A stretch of DNA of 64,000 nucleotides from an uncultured Pseudomonadales bacterium (GCA_943787425.1 CALSMJ010000001.1:1291271-1355270); one strand, 5' to 3'. Counted from the first letter of the stretch, positions 36,545 through 47,561 are shown. The notes: a model not told the origin generated them from the letters alone. Numbers and translations: made by a program.

Positions 36545-37967
36545 GAATTTGTTCGTCCCTAGAGGTTATGGGTTCAGCAACTTGCGCCCTCTTCATCATA
36601 GCAAACGCATCCGTCAAGAGTGATGTGATTTTAGCCAATCGGATATCCGACAAACCCTGACCATAACAGCTGTAAGCAAGGGGTAACTGCGACTTTAACA
36701 AAGTTGATAATCCGGATCCTAAATTAATCGCCTCATCGGTTTTAGTCAAAATAGCCGCATGCACCTCGGCATGATCGTACTGGCTGATCACCTGCTCGGC
36801 CAAACCTAACTGACTGGTCGCAGAAACGATCAAGATATTCTTCGGATACGCGTCATGCATTTTGATCCGGCTTAAGTGGCGGTTCAACTTGATATCCCGC
36901 TCGCTCATCCCTGCTGAGTCGATGAGCACCAGCTTCTTGTCCATGGCGCGCTTTAACGCATTGGTCAGCTGTTCGGCATCCACTGCCACTTCCACCGGGA
37001 TGTTGAGCAATTTTCCGAAGGTCAGCAACTGATCTTGTCCGCCCATCTTAAACGCATCGGTTGTAATCAAGGCGACCGACTCCCGGCCATGCTTGAGCGC
37101 ATAGCGCGCGGCGAGTTTGGCAACGGTTGTTGTCTTACCCACTCCGGTGGTGCCGATCACAGCAAATACGCCGCCTTTATCAATCACCTCCTCATCCACC
37201 GCGTTCAATTGCGAGCCGACGAGGTCTAACAATTGCTGCCACTGGTTTACGACCGAGTCACAGGCTTCAAAACGCTGGGCATCAAAATCGCCCATCAGCT
37301 GATCCAAACTAAACGGATTCAATCCGAGTTCAGACAAGCGCAGCCTGGCTTGGGTCACCGCCGCTTGCGAACCTGATTGCTCAGCTCGCAATTTGGCCAA
37401 CTCCCCCACCAAGAGGGTTTTAAGGTTGCCCAGTTCTTGCTGCAAACCGTTTAGCGTCTCAGTGCCAAGACCAGAAATTTCTTGCAACTTCGGCACGGCA
37501 ACACCTTGCCGCGGTCCGACGGTTTTTGCACCAAGACCCGGCAAACGCGCGCCTAGATCCGGTATCTGCTCCGACCAGCTGTTTTTCACCGCAACCGGTG
37601 CTGGCTGGGCAATCGCATCGGGCGTCGCTGCTTTATAAGCGACCTGATCCGTTGAGCCCTCGGACGCGTCGCTCGACAACGCTGCCGGCCCTTGCGCCAT
37701 TGGCACAGGTTCCCGCGGCTGCTCAGGCGCGATCGGCGTAGCGCTTGCCCGCTGCCGTGCATCACCAAAGTCTGAAACCTCAACCTTTGATTTTTTCGTG
37801 ACATCCGATACCGCTAGCGCATCCGCATCGAACTGATTGGTCGCTAGAATTTCAATCTTCTGACCCACCCGTCGATTCGATAGGATCACGGCCTCAGGGC
37901 CTAAGAGGCTGCGGACACTGAGCATCCCCTCTCGAACGTTATCGGCTAAAAATCGTTTAATTTCCAT
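36537..37967 (-). CDS. flhF: Flagellar biosynthesis GTPase FlhF
   Basis: The 476-residue SRP-type GTPase starts at the ATG at 37967 (MEIKRFLADN), five bases after GGAGG. The B-domain is Pro/Ala-rich; the NG domain carries FAVIGTTGVGKTTTVAKLAARY, ALITTDAFKMGGQDQL, LVLIDSAGMSERD and the ILTKTDEA guanine-specificity motif. It places the flagellum at the pole and recruits FliF. In operon with flhA upstream and flhG downstream. Confidence 0.95.
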   Translation of the reverse strand: MEIKRFLADNVREGMLSVRSLLGPEAVILSNRRVGQKIEILATNQFDADALAVSDVTKKSKVEVSDFGDARQRASATPIAPEQPREPVPMAQGPAALSSDASEGSTDQVAYKAATPDAIAQPAPVAVKNSWSEQIPDLGARLPGLGAKTVGPRQGVAVPKLQEISGLGTETLNGLQQELGNLKTLLVGELAKLRAEQSGSQAAVTQARLRLSELGLNPFSLDQLMGDFDAQRFEACDSVVNQWQQLLDLVGSQLNAVDEEVIDKGGVFAVIGTTGVGKTTTVAKLAARYALKHGRESVALITTDAFKMGGQDQLLTFGKLLNIPVEVAVDAEQLTNALKRAMDKKLVLIDSAGMSERDIKLNRHLSRIKMHDAYPKNILIVSATSQLGLAEQVISQYDHAEVHAAILTKTDEAINLGSGLSTLLKSQLPLAYSCYGQGLSDIRLAKITSLLTDAFAMMKRAQVAEPITSRDEQIHA

Positions 37968-37990
37968 TGCTTCCTCCAAACCGTTAGGCG

Positions 37991-40102
37991 CTAAGCTGCC
38001 TGCGCGTTACCAACCGTTCCCACCACTCGTATGCGTTTTTCTGCGGGTATTTCGTCATACGCCAACACATGCAAGCCTTTGTTATTACTCTTGACCAAGC
38101 TGGCCAGCCAAAGCCGAATGGTTGATGCAACCAACAAAACGGCAGGCTTACCTTGGTTCTCCATTTGAATCACGCCTTCGTTAATCTGTTGCAACATCTG
38201 CTCCGCCAACCCGGGCTCAAGCCCCATCGACTGTTGTTGGCCTCTTACTGCATCTTGCAACATCTGTTCCAACCTTGGCTCAAGCGACAAAACTTCGAGC
38301 TCGGGCGCTAACCCATTGATTTGTTCATATATTGTTCTGGACAGCGCAATCCGGACCCCCGTCGTCAAGGCGTCAGGATCTTGACTCTTCAAGGCGCCGT
38401 CCGCCAAAGCCTCGGCGATCGAACGGACATCCTTGATCGGTACCTGTTCGGCCAACAGGTTTTGCATCACCTTAAGGACCGCGCCTAAGCTCAATAAATT
38501 GGGCACAAGGCTCTCAACCAGCTTGGGCGCAGATTTCGCCAAATTGTCCAAAAGCTGCTGCACTTCATCGTGTCCGAGGAACTCATGTGCATGGTCTTTC
38601 AGGATTTGACTCAAATGGGTTGCGATCACAGTGCCGGCATCCACGACGGTATAACCTAGGGATTGCGCCTCTTCTCGCTGAGACGGCTCAATCCAGACGG
38701 TATCAAGACCAAAGGTTGGATCCTTCGCGGCAATGCCGTAGAGCTCCCCAAACACTTGACCTGGGTTGATCGCCATCTCTTTGCCTGGGTAAATCACGCC
38801 ATTTGCAACCGGCACACCCATCACTTGGATTTGGTAGTGGTTCGGATCCAGATCCAGGTTGTCCCGTATGTGCACAGATTGCAGCAGAAACCCGAGGTCT
38901 TGAGAGAGCTTTTTACGAACACTTCGGATTCGGCCAAGAAGTTCACCGCCTTGGGCTTTGTCAACCAGGGAAATGAGGCGATACCCCACTTCCAACGAAA
39001 TCATGTCGGTTTGCGGCACATCGTCCCAACTCAACTCTTCTTCCACCGCCTTGGGCGCAGGCAGGGCTTCTAACTCTGCTGCCTCGGCCCGCTCTGTGGT
39101 TTCCGTGCGCGTTTGCGTTAGGAACATGCCGAGCCCTGCCAACGCGGCGGCGATGCTCAAAAACACAAAATTCGGCATGCCGGGCACTAAACCCAAAGAG
39201 CCAATCACGGCAGCGGTAATGTAAAGCGACTTACTGGAGCCCAACAGCTGGCTTAAAATTTGATCGCCCATCTCGGACGAATCCGAGACCCGAGTGACCA
39301 CTATGGCTGTGGCGGTAGAGAGCAGCAGTGAGGGGATCTGCGCGACCAAACCATCGCCGATCGTCAACAGAATATAATTTTCTGCCGCAACACTGAGGGA
39401 TAAATCATGCTGCGCCATCCCGATGACCAGCCCGCCAATGATATTGATGAATAGAATCAACAAGCCGGCAATGGCATCGCCCCGAACGAATTTAGAGGCA
39501 CCATCCATGGAGCCATAAAAGTCTGCTTCTCGAGCAACATCGGCGCGGCGAACCCGGGCCTCTTCTTGGGATAACACCCCTGCGTTCATATCGGCGTCAA
39601 TGGCCATCTGCTTACCCGGCATGGCGTCCAAGGTAAATCGCGCGGACACTTCTGAGACCCGGCCAGCACCTTTGGTGACCACGACAAAGTTTATGATGAC
39701 TAAAATGGCAAAGACGACCAAACCGACGGCATAGTTACCGCCGACAACAAAGTCGCCGAAGGCTTTGATCACCTGCCCGGCTGCGTCGGTGCCGGTGTGC
39801 CCTTCCAGCAACACAACCCGGGTGGATGCTAGGTTCAAGGCTAACCGCAGCAAAGTCGCAATCAGCAGAATGGTCGGAAAGACTGCAAAATCAAGGGGCC
39901 GCAAGGCATACACCGCAGCCAAGAGCACGATCAGCGATAACGCAATATTAAAGGTAAAAAGCAAATCCAGGGCCAGTGGCGGCAACGGCAAGACCATCAT
40001 CGCCAGCAGCAACAAAATTAATATCGGGGTTCCGAGCCCTACGGCTCGAACCATATTCGACAGATCAACCGCTTGGGTTGCTTGCGGGGCATTCATTGTC
40101 AT
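37991..40102 (-). CDS. flhA: Flagellar export gate protein FlhA
   Basis: Full-length at 703 residues: about eight N-terminal transmembrane helices (e.g. ILILLLLAMMVLPLPPLALDLLFT), the FHIPEP-region equivalent FTLDAMPGKQMAIDADM, and a large cytoplasmic domain binding chaperone-substrate complexes. Its ATG overlaps the TGA of flhB (ATGA). Intact despite the broken genes just upstream. Confidence 0.97.
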   Translation of the reverse strand: MTMNAPQATQAVDLSNMVRAVGLGTPILILLLLAMMVLPLPPLALDLLFTFNIALSLIVLLAAVYALRPLDFAVFPTILLIATLLRLALNLASTRVVLLEGHTGTDAAGQVIKAFGDFVVGGNYAVGLVVFAILVIINFVVVTKGAGRVSEVSARFTLDAMPGKQMAIDADMNAGVLSQEEARVRRADVAREADFYGSMDGASKFVRGDAIAGLLILFINIIGGLVIGMAQHDLSLSVAAENYILLTIGDGLVAQIPSLLLSTATAIVVTRVSDSSEMGDQILSQLLGSSKSLYITAAVIGSLGLVPGMPNFVFLSIAAALAGLGMFLTQTRTETTERAEAAELEALPAPKAVEEELSWDDVPQTDMISLEVGYRLISLVDKAQGGELLGRIRSVRKKLSQDLGFLLQSVHIRDNLDLDPNHYQIQVMGVPVANGVIYPGKEMAINPGQVFGELYGIAAKDPTFGLDTVWIEPSQREEAQSLGYTVVDAGTVIATHLSQILKDHAHEFLGHDEVQQLLDNLAKSAPKLVESLVPNLLSLGAVLKVMQNLLAEQVPIKDVRSIAEALADGALKSQDPDALTTGVRIALSRTIYEQINGLAPELEVLSLEPRLEQMLQDAVRGQQQSMGLEPGLAEQMLQQINEGVIQMENQGKPAVLLVASTIRLWLASLVKSNNKGLHVLAYDEIPAEKRIRVVGTVGNAQAA

Positions 40103-41236
40103 ACCACTTCACCTCTATACTGATCGGGCACGTCGAAATAACGGGGTGCGATCGGTTTCACTTGGGTTTGCTGACCCAGCGTCTTTAATTGGAAGACATA
40201 AGCCAAAACCTGCGCCACGGCTTTAAACAGATCGCCTGGTATTTCATGACCGATCTCAACCATGCCATGCAGGGCGCGCGCTAACGGCGGGGCTTCAAAA
40301 ATCGGCACATCATTGGCTTCTGCCACTTCTCGGATTTTTAGCGCCATAAAGTCTTGGCCCTTGGCAACAACGCGCGGCGCGCCAACACCTTCTTGATCAT
40401 ATTTAAGCGCCACGGCATAGTGCGTTGGGTTGGTGATGATGACATCGGCCATGGGGACTGCATCCATCATGCGCTGCTCAGAAAGCTGACGTTGCATTCG
40501 CCGAATCTGGCTTTTTACTTCCGGGCGCCCTTCGCTTTCCTTCATTTCGTCTTTGACTTCCTGCATCGTCATCTTGAGCTGCTTGTTGTGATTCCAAAGT
40601 TGGAACGGCACATCAATACTGGCCACAAAAATCAGCACCGAGCTGAACCCAATAAAAGACCAAATCAACAAATCACCGGTACTGGCCAGGGCGGCAAAAA
40701 AGCTCATATAGCCAAGGCCAATAATGGTGTTCATCGAGTAATAAATAATCAGAATTGCAACCGTTGCGACCAACAGGAACTTACACAAGGCTTTGATCAG
40801 TTCCATCAGGCTCTGCACCCCAAACATTCGAACCAGGCCTTTCATTGGGCTGATTTTTTCAAGTTTCGGCGCTAGGGCGTCGACACTGAAGACCAGACCG
40901 CCTAACGCAACCGGACCCAAAAAAGCCGAAAACACCAACAATCCTAAAAACGGCAAAATTGCCGACATGCCAAGGGCAGCCTGAGCGCGAATCGCCTCAA
41001 ACATCTGATCCGAATTGCGAATTCGTGACGGCTCAAAGGCCAGGCCCTGGGTCATCAATTGATGCAAGATCGGTCATCAGGTACTGACCCAGAAACACCA
41101 TGCCAATCGAGGCTGCCATCAAACTCAGCAGAATATTGAGTTCCTTTGAGCGCGCGGTTTGGCCTTTCTTGCGGGAGTCTTCAAGCCGGCGCTCGGTGGG
41201 TTCTTCTGTTTTTTCTTGGGAAGTATCTTCAGCCAT
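40099..41236 (-). CDS. flhB: Flagellar export switch protein FlhB, one frameshift
   Basis: Two frames form one FlhB of about 378 residues. The first (from the ATG at 41236) begins MAEDTSQEKTEEPTERRLED, the family hallmark, and runs into LMTDLASIDD; the second resumes at HQLMTQGLAFEPSRIRNSDQ. One extra base near 41063 (GATCTTGCATC) explains the break. Four hydrophobic segments and the autocleavage site VIITNPTHYAVALKY follow. FlhB switches export from rod/hook to filament substrates. Confidence 0.93.
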
Positions 41237-41239
41237 GCG

Positions 41240-42012
41240 CTACTCCAAGATGACCAGCATCTGTAAGAACCCGGCCTCGAGCAATGCGGCATACTGCGGC
41301 AAAAAGACCGGCAAGCTCAGCATGATCATGATAAATCCCGCGATAATCGTAATCGGGAAGCCCACGGCGAAAATATTGATTTGCGGCGCTGCCCGAGTCA
41401 TGACGCCAAAGGCAAGGTTTACTAAAAGAATTGCGGCAACTGCCGGCAACGCGATCAGTAAGGCGCCCTTGAAACACTTCTGCAATCCAGGTCACGGTGT
41501 GCATCGCCAGATTCTCAGGCAGTGGACCCGCCCCAATCGGCCACAAGTAAAAACTTTCAACGATCGTCTCGATCAGCACGAGGTGGCCATTCAGCGCGAG
41601 GAAAACAAGCGTTGCCAGAATTAAAAAGAACTGGCTGATGACCGGTACCTGCACCCCGTTTTGAGGATCAATTGTTGCCGCAAACCCCAGGCCCATACTG
41701 GTGGCTATCGTTTGACCTGCAACAACCAGCGCGCCGAACACCATCTGTAAAATAAACCCCATGGCAACGCCGATGACCACCTGTTGCGCGGTAATGAGCA
41801 TTCCTTCCGCGCTGAAGGCTTGAATCGCTGGCACCGCCGGCAGCAGAGGGTGAGATTAAAATCGCCACCAGCATGCCCAATATGATTCTCTGGCGCACTG
41901 GGAAGGTCCGCGCGCCAAACAAGGGCGAGGCCATCAGGAGCGCCGTGATTCGAACGAAAGGCCAAAACACCATATTGACGAAGCCGATCAACTGTTCCGG
42001 GGTCAGCGTCAT
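41240..42012 (-). CDS. fliR: Flagellar export protein FliR, two frameshifts
   Basis: Three overlapping frames make a ~257-residue FliR of normal length. MTLTPEQLIGFVNMVFWPFV to MLVAILISP is followed, after one extra base near 41847, by LLPAVPAIQAFSAEGMLITA and VFGALVVAGQTIATSMGLGF; a second extra T near 41474 separates WIAEVFK from GALLIALPAVAAILLVNLAF. Ends MLVILE, three bases before flhB. A core inner-membrane export gate component, essential for flagella, so a natural double knock-out in an otherwise complete cluster is unlikely. Confidence 0.92.
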
Positions 42013-42014
42013 AC

Positions 42015-42287
42015 CTAACCCACCAGCCCTGGAATCTTGTTAAACAGTTCAAGCGTGAAGTCCACCAAGCTTTTGATCATCCACGGCCCACCAATCAAAA
42101 GCGCCACGACCAGCGCGCCGAGCTTTGGAATGAAACTCAAGGTCATTTCTTGGATTTGGGTTGCTGCCTGGAAGATCCCGACAAACAGCCCGACAGCCAA
42201 TGCCGCAATCAACAGCGGTCCAGCCAGCATCATCGTCATCATCAGGGCGTCTTGACCTAAGTCCATTACAACTTCCGGCGTCATCAT
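42015..42287 (-). CDS. fliQ: Flagellar export protein FliQ
   Basis: A 90-residue two-helix membrane protein starting with the adjacent ATGs near 42287 (MMTPEVVMDLGQDALMM), with helices LAGPLLIAALAVGLFVGIFQ and FIPKLGALVVALLIGGPWMI around the conserved AATQIQEMTLSFIPK. Size and order match FliQ. Stop lies two bases before the fliR start. Confidence 0.96.
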   Translation of the reverse strand: MMTPEVVMDLGQDALMMTMMLAGPLLIAALAVGLFVGIFQAATQIQEMTLSFIPKLGALVVALLIGGPWMIKSLVDFTLELFNKIPGLVG

Positions 42288-42366
42288 GCGATTTGATCCT
42301 TACCAAGTATGCGCGACAAAACCTGTTCGCGATGGCCCACACCGAGCACCTCGGTTGCGGCATTCA

Positions 42367-43566
42367 TTAACTATAAAAACTGGCCGTAATGGTCCCAATG
42401 ACCAACGTCCAGCCGTCCACTAACACAAACAACATAATCTTGAAGGGCAGCGAGATCAGCATGGGCGACAGCATCATCATCCCCATCGACATCAGCACGC
42501 TGGCGACGACTAAATCAATTATGAGAAACGGAATAAAAATTAAGAATCCAATCTGAAACGCCGTTTTGAGTTCACTGGTTACAAACGCCGGCAACAAGAC
42601 CGATAGCGGAATGTCATCCTCGGTTGCGAACCCTTCGGATTCGGCAAGACTGGTGAACATCAATAAATCCGTTTCTCTCACTTGGCTCAGCATGAAGGCT
42701 CGAAAGGGTGCGATGCCATCGGTCATGCCCGTGTCAAAATCGACTTCTTGATCCATATAAGGTTTTAAGCCGCCCTCGTAGGCCTTTTCAAAAACCGGCA
42801 TCATGATGAAGAGCGAGGTAAAGAGCGCCAAGCCAATCAAAATCTGGTTAGACGGCGTCTGCATGGTTCCCATCGCTTGGCGCAGGATGGCTAAAACAAC
42901 AATGATTCGGGTGAAGGACGTCATCGTCATAAGAATTGCTGGCAACAAGCTCAGCAAGGTCATGATCATCAAAATTTGCAGGCTGGTTGAGTAGGTCTCA
43001 GCGCCTTCTGCGCCGGGCTTCATGGTCAGCAGCGTCAAGGGCTGCTCTGCCGCGCCAGCAACGCTCGGCAGCAAGGCGACCAGCGCGATCATCCAAAACG
43101 TTTTCATGATTGCGCCCCGGGTTTTTCGGTAGTTCAAAAACCGCTTCAGCAGGGGATTCATGTTCATGGGCTCATTCGTCGTATGCTCGAGGGGCTCGTC
43201 AAATACCATGACTTGGCTCACGTTGCCCGGTGCGACCCCCACCAGCAGCTGCTTTGACCCCACCTGAACCAGCACCAAACGCTCTCGCTGGCCAACCGAA
43301 ATGCCGCCAAGCACTTTCATATTGCCTGGTGTGCCAAGGCCAGCATCGCCGAATCGGCGAAACAACATCGCCAGCACTAAAATCAGCGCGATCACAATCA
43401 CCAAGCCGCCAAAAGACTGCAAAAGATAAGCCGGGGTAAAGATGCCCTCTTTCGCCACATTTAAAGGGGCGCTCGCGTCGTCTGCCCAGCTGGCCAGCGG
43501 CAATAAGCCGCAGAGGGCAAGCGCTGCAAACGAAAAGGCTTTTCTTGTGAGGCCTTGAATGCGCAT
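42367..43566 (-). CDS. fliP: FliO and FliP encoded in one continuous frame
   Basis: One open frame of 399 codons covers both proteins. Residues 1-153 are FliO: signal-like start, one membrane helix ([18 protein letters not shown]), and the [20 protein letters not shown] domain. From the ATG at 43107 the sequence is FliP: a cleavable signal ([19 protein letters not shown]), [37 protein letters not shown] and the C-terminal [18 protein letters not shown]. Normally fliO ends in another frame or at a stop just after the fliP start. Here no stop intervenes. FliP could still start internally at 43107, or one base error could have fused the frames. Confidence 0.88.
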   Translation of the reverse strand: MRIQGLTRKAFSFAALALCGLLPLASWADDASAPLNVAKEGIFTPAYLLQSFGGLVIVIALILVLAMLFRRFGDAGLGTPGNMKVLGGISVGQRERLVLVQVGSKQLLVGVAPGNVSQVMVFDEPLEHTTNEPMNMNPLLKRFLNYRKTRGAIMKTFWMIALVALLPSVAGAAEQPLTLLTMKPGAEGAETYSTSLQILMIMTLLSLLPAILMTMTSFTRIIVVLAILRQAMGTMQTPSNQILIGLALFTSLFIMMPVFEKAYEGGLKPYMDQEVDFDTGMTDGIAPFRAFMLSQVRETDLLMFTSLAESEGFATEDDIPLSVLLPAFVTSELKTAFQIGFLIFIPFLIIDLVVASVLMSMGMMMLSPMLISLPFKIMLFVLVDGWTLVIGTITASFYS

Positions 43567-43905
43567 TTACTTAAGCCTCTGAACCCGCTCTGCTGGACTG
43601 ACAATATCGGTAAAACGAATGCCGAATTGATCCCCCACGACAACCACTTCGCCCTGGGCGATGAGCGTGCCGTTGACCAGCACATCATGGGGCTCGCCGA
43701 TCAACCGCTCGAGCTCAATAACCGAGCCTTGGCCGAGACTGAGCAGCTCTTTGATCGGAAGGGTGGTGCGACCAATTTCAAGGGTCAATGTGACCGGTAC
43801 ATCGAGAATCGCATCCAAATTCGCTTCGCGATTTGCAGCGGCAGCGCGATCTGGCTGCACCTCTGGTGCCTCGACATTTTGTGGGCTGGTTGTGTCATCT
43901 GACAT
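43567..43905 (-). CDS. fliN: Flagellar C-ring protein FliN
   Basis: A 112-residue protein with a polar N-terminus and the SpoA domain: LDAILDVPVTLTLEIGRTTL, IKELLSLGQGSVIELE and LVNGTLIAQGEVVVVGDQFG. It forms the bottom of the switch complex and helps dock the export ATPase. AGAGGAAA precedes the ATG. Its stop codon directly abuts the fliO start. Confidence 0.96.
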   Translation of the reverse strand: MSDDTTSPQNVEAPEVQPDRAAAANREANLDAILDVPVTLTLEIGRTTLPIKELLSLGQGSVIELERLIGEPHDVLVNGTLIAQGEVVVVGDQFGIRFTDIVSPAERVQRLK

Positions 43906-43937
43906 GGTGTTTTCCTCTGGACCTTATAGGGATTCGG

Positions 43938-44910
43938 TTATTCCAAACCGGATTGGGTAATCTTGACGGCGTTGTGGCCGTCGGACGTGCCAAACTTACC
44001 GAGAAAGACCGTCTGGTCTGACACTTTGACCGTCACGTTATCCGGCGACTTAATCGGCAACACATCGCCCGGCACCAAATCCAAGATCTGGCGCACCGTG
44101 AGCCTGAGTTCGTCGAGTTCAGCCCTGACTAAAACCGTTGTTTCACGCAGGTTCGCGCGTATTTTGGGCTGCCATTGTTCATTCAGTCTTGGTGACTGAA
44201 CCTCAACAGCCACATTGAGCTTGTCCTTGATGGTCTCGAACATCGCATAGGGCATCACCACGTGGCAGGTTCCGGCATCTTCGACAAAATTAATTTGGAA
44301 GCTCAGCTGAATCACAGGCTCATTGGTCACCGGTAAGGGTCAGATATTCCGGATTGTGTTCGATTTCTTCGATGGCGGGCGTGAGCGCCGCCACGTCTTC
44401 AAAGGCGAGCCCCAGCTCCTTCAGCAAGAGCTCTGAGACTTGGCGTGCCAATCGATCTTCAATGGCGGTAAATTGCTTTGCGCGAGGGGTCTTTGGCGCC
44501 AGACCTTTGCCACCAAAATACCGATCCACCAAGATGTAGAGCAATTTAGCGTCCAGCACGAGCAACCAATGTCCGGGCAAGGGCGCAAGCGTACAAATGG
44601 CGATGTTGCAAAGCGACGGCAAGCTCTGAATGAAATCTTGTTGACCCCGAGTCGACATCGGCTCGGCCTCAACGGTTGGTTCACTTCGAAACATTTTAGC
44701 AATGGCTTCACTCGAGGCCGTGGTAAACAGTTCGCTCACCGTTTGCAGGCGCGGCAGACTATCGAGCAGCCTTAAATCGCGATTCGCAAAGTTATACAGT
44801 CGAACGTCACCGATTGCTTGATCGGACTTGTCGTTCCCCACATCGCCGCTTTCAACGCCCTTAATCAGAGCATCTTTTTCTTCTTGGCTGAGAATATCGT
44901 CATCTGACAT
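43938..44910 (-). CDS. fliM: Flagellar switch protein FliM, one frameshift
   Basis: Two frames give a FliM of about 323 residues. The N-terminal EDILSQEEK-type CheY-P binding segment (DDDILSQEEKDALIKGV) and the middle domain RLYNFANRDLRLLDSLPRL, then FFTGKG-like YFGGKGLAP are in the first; after NPEYLTLTGD the C-terminal SpoA domain continues in the second as PVTNEPVIQLSFQINFVED. Removing one C from GACCCTTACC near 44333 joins them. It links CheY signalling to the rotor. Confidence 0.93.
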
Positions 44911-44912
44911 GG

Positions 44913-45350
44913 TTACTGCACCACAAACCCAGTTAAAACCACTTGTTCGAGCTCCAAGGGCTCGGCTCCGCTTTGGAACAACTCCCGAACACCGGCATCA
45001 ATCGCATCGATCAAGGCGCGTTTGCCTTCGGTGGTTCGAACGGTCGCGAAATCCAAATCTTGCAGCAACATCAACATTTCGCCCTGAATCAAAGGTGCAT
45101 TGTCTTTCATCAAGGTCGCCGAGGTCGCGCTGCGGGTCTGCAGATTGACCGTCACCTGCAGGTAGCGCATGCTGCCCTCATATTCAAAATTGGCGACAAC
45201 CGGTGGTACTTCGACATAAAGGTTGGTCCGGGTATCAACCTGAGCCTCTTCCGCGACGGGCGGCGCAATCGACGTGAAGTAAAAGGCCGCGCCGCCGCCA
45301 CCCAGCAACAAAGCCCCTGCTACCGCTCCAATTAAGACCATCTTATTCAC
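44913..45350 (-). CDS. fliL: Flagellar basal body-associated protein FliL
   Basis: The GTG at 45350 is chosen since GAGGAG stands six bases before it; the product is 145 residues. It has an N-terminal helix (MVLIGAVAGALLLGGGGAAFYF) and a periplasmic stomatin-like domain with YVEVPPVVANFE and MRYLQVTVNLQTRS. It supports stator function around the motor. First gene of the fliLMNOPQR-flhBAFG-fliA-mot series, with a sigma-54-type promoter upstream. Confidence 0.92.
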   Translation of the reverse strand: MNKMVLIGAVAGALLLGGGGAAFYFTSIAPPVAEEAQVDTRTNLYVEVPPVVANFEYEGSMRYLQVTVNLQTRSATSATLMKDNAPLIQGEMLMLLQDLDFATVRTTEGKRALIDAIDAGVRELFQSGAEPLELEQVVLTGFVVQ

Positions 45351-45512
45351 TTCGTTCTCCTCGTTTGACAAGTCAAGTCAGCGTGTCATTCCGTCATGCT
45401 GACTTCAAGTTCAATGACGATCCTGGGTTGTCAGCGCGCTTTTTCTAATCCAGCTCGGTGGCTGGGTTTCATTTGCATAAGGCGCGGTTGCGTTGTGCTA
45501 CGCTTGGTTTAA

Positions 45513-45529
45513 AGCAACCGGCATGCCAA
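45513..45529 (-). promoter_or_regulatory. Sigma-54 promoter of the fliL operon
   Basis: On the minus strand the site reads TTGGCATGCCGGTTGCT, matching the -24/-12 consensus TTGGCACG-N4-TTGCT at all but one specified base. It lies about 160 bases before the fliL start. Activation by FlrC or the FleQ-like protein is expected. Confidence 0.8.
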
Positions 45530-45940
45530 TTAAATAAATGCATATTTATCAGTAGGTTATGTTGTTTTTAATCCGGTTTAAGCCGAGTTTGCCATTTTTA
45601 TGACAAGCTTTGAGGCGGCGTGTCAAAGCATTGACGGCGCCAGGCGGGTCGGGCCGCGGCAACACAGCCAGCATTCGAATAACAGATATTCAAGGCCTCG
45701 ATCCGCTCGGACGCGAGATCGCCTGCAGCACAACCCCTTCGGGCAGTCAGTGCGGATCCGTCACAAAGGGTTCCGCACGCTCAGCTGCGAGCTCAAGGAG
45801 GCATTCGAGTTTGATCTACTCAGACGCCGGCATCCCAAAGATAACCGGCGCTTGGGTTTTAGCCCTGAGGCTTCACGGCTAAGGTTGCGTCGTAAGACGC
45901 GCACGGAAATCGTGGTCGTTCTTGGTAATCGGCCCGGCGC
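45530..45940. other. Gap between fliK and the fliL promoter
   Basis: These ~410 bases contain an open plus-strand stretch (45600-45944) with arginine-rich, featureless translation and another in an overlapping frame. Neither shows a ribosome site or family motif, so I do not call a gene. A decayed gene is possible. FlrC-type activator sites could lie here. Confidence 0.35.
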
Positions 45941-47561
45941 TTAAGCCCAGAGATCGAGCAATTGATCATTGGCAGGAATAAGCAGCTTGGCGTGTTGATC
46001 CGCGATTTCGCTTTGCTCACCGCTCGCGCCCGTACCCTTCAAACCGTTTGCTTGATCCTGCTCTGCCTCTGATGCCGCTTGTTGACGGTGCTCAGATAAA
46101 GACTGATCCGACACAAATGTTTGCTCAAGTTGTAGGCCATCGTCATCAAAACTTTTTTGCAGCTTCTGAAGACTCGCCTCTAGCGCTTCGCGGACCGCTG
46201 GGTTTTTCGCAAAAAACATTAACGTTGTTTGGTCATCATCCTGCTTGAGCACGATTTCAACGCTGCCTAAATTGGCTGGTTTTAACTTAAGTTCTACAAA
46301 CTGCAATTGATCTCGGACCATAAACTTGGCTTGTTGCGCCAGCTCTTGAGCCCAGGCAGGCTGAGAAAACGGCGTTACCATCTGGCCTTGCGCGGCGCCG
46401 CCAGAGATCTCAAAACCAGACGGCAGTTTGAATACGCCGCCCGTGGCGCTGCCATCTAGCAGCGTCGGCAACATCGGCGCACCGCCGGTTTGGACCGTAT
46501 TTAGACCTTGCCCTGGTAAGCTCGGCCTTGATATTTGGCTGATTTGACCGGTTGCGCTGGCGGATTTTGCGAGGAGGTCAGCAAATCCCTCCGGGGCCTG
46601 CCAGCTCAACGCGGTACTCGAAAGGCCGAGCCTCTGGGCTCAGGGCATTTGAAGCCAAGCGACCGCTCATCGGGGGCGCCTGCCAACGCAGTCGTCGATC
46701 AAGATCTGCGGCGCGGTCTTGGGTCACCACCGCGGCAGCAAGCGCGGTATTGGCGAGCGCAGGCTTGCCCGCCTGCTCAGCAAGGCCCGGCATGGCCAAA
46801 ATCGACCGAAGCGCACCCAGGTCTTGCCGAAGACTCAAGCCCTCCGTCGCCCTCACCGGTTGCGTCGAGGTCACCAACTGCTTGCCATTGTCGTTGCTCT
46901 TGGATTCGGCTTGCGCAAGGTTGATCGCTGGTGATCGCAAGAGATCGCCTTCGGCGGCGTCTTTCAACCCTGATTGGCGCCCTATAATCCCGACCAAACC
47001 GCCCTCTAGGCCGCGCGCATCAACCGCGGTGCCCGAAGGCACTTGTTCGACCTTACTTGGCCCCGGCTGAGGCGGATGGATCTGTTGGGTCAGCGCCGAG
47101 CCTTGAAACTGCGCTGAATTCAGGGCTTGAAGACTTTGACGGCCCGAATCACCGTCGTCAGGCGTCATGCCGGTCACGGCCTGTTTCGGCAGCGCATTGC
47201 CTGCAACCGGCAACTCTTGCCGCGCTGGGCCGTCACCGATATCTGAAGATTCTGTCGAGGCCGGTGCGCCTTGCGCAGGCTTATTGATGGCTTGTCCGCG
47301 TGCCTCGCCTTGATTCGACGCCGCGGTAGCGCTTGTGTCCTGTACCGCGGCAGGTGCGGTATCAAGGGCTCTGTTCTCGACCGGATCGTTCTTAACTAAT
47401 TGTTTTTTCGTGTTTTTATTATATTGCGATGCCGACTCTGAAAGCGCTTGGCCAAAATTTTCCGAGCGCCCGGCACGCTGCTGCCCAGAATTCAACCCCG
47501 AGGCGCTTTGACCGTCATAAACGGGGATCGCGTGGATATTGATGTCAGTTGCCGTCGCCAT
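45941..47561 (-). CDS. fliK: Flagellar hook-length control protein FliK, one frameshift
   Basis: Two frames make a FliK of about 540 residues from the ATG at 47561 (MATATDINIHAIP). The long N-terminal part is Gln/Ser/Ala/Pro-rich and low in conservation, as expected for the ruler. The C-terminal part carries the export-switch domain: QFVELKLKPANLGSVEIVL and FFAKNPAVREALEASLQKLQ. The frames cross at about 46590-46625, near LSPEARPF / WQAPEGFADLLAK; the exact base cannot be chosen because this stretch is poorly conserved. It has its own sigma-54-type promoter upstream. Confidence 0.85.

Noticed and set aside
40099-42012. Programmed ribosomal frameshifting in fliR and flhB
   Set aside because: The shift sites share no slippery motif, occur in several genes, and similar breaks occur in sppA and the cupin; sequence error is simpler.
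45600-45944. Plus-strand gene in the fliK-fliL gap
   Set aside because: No ribosome site, arginine-rich featureless translation, and a competing overlapping frame. Left as unassigned.
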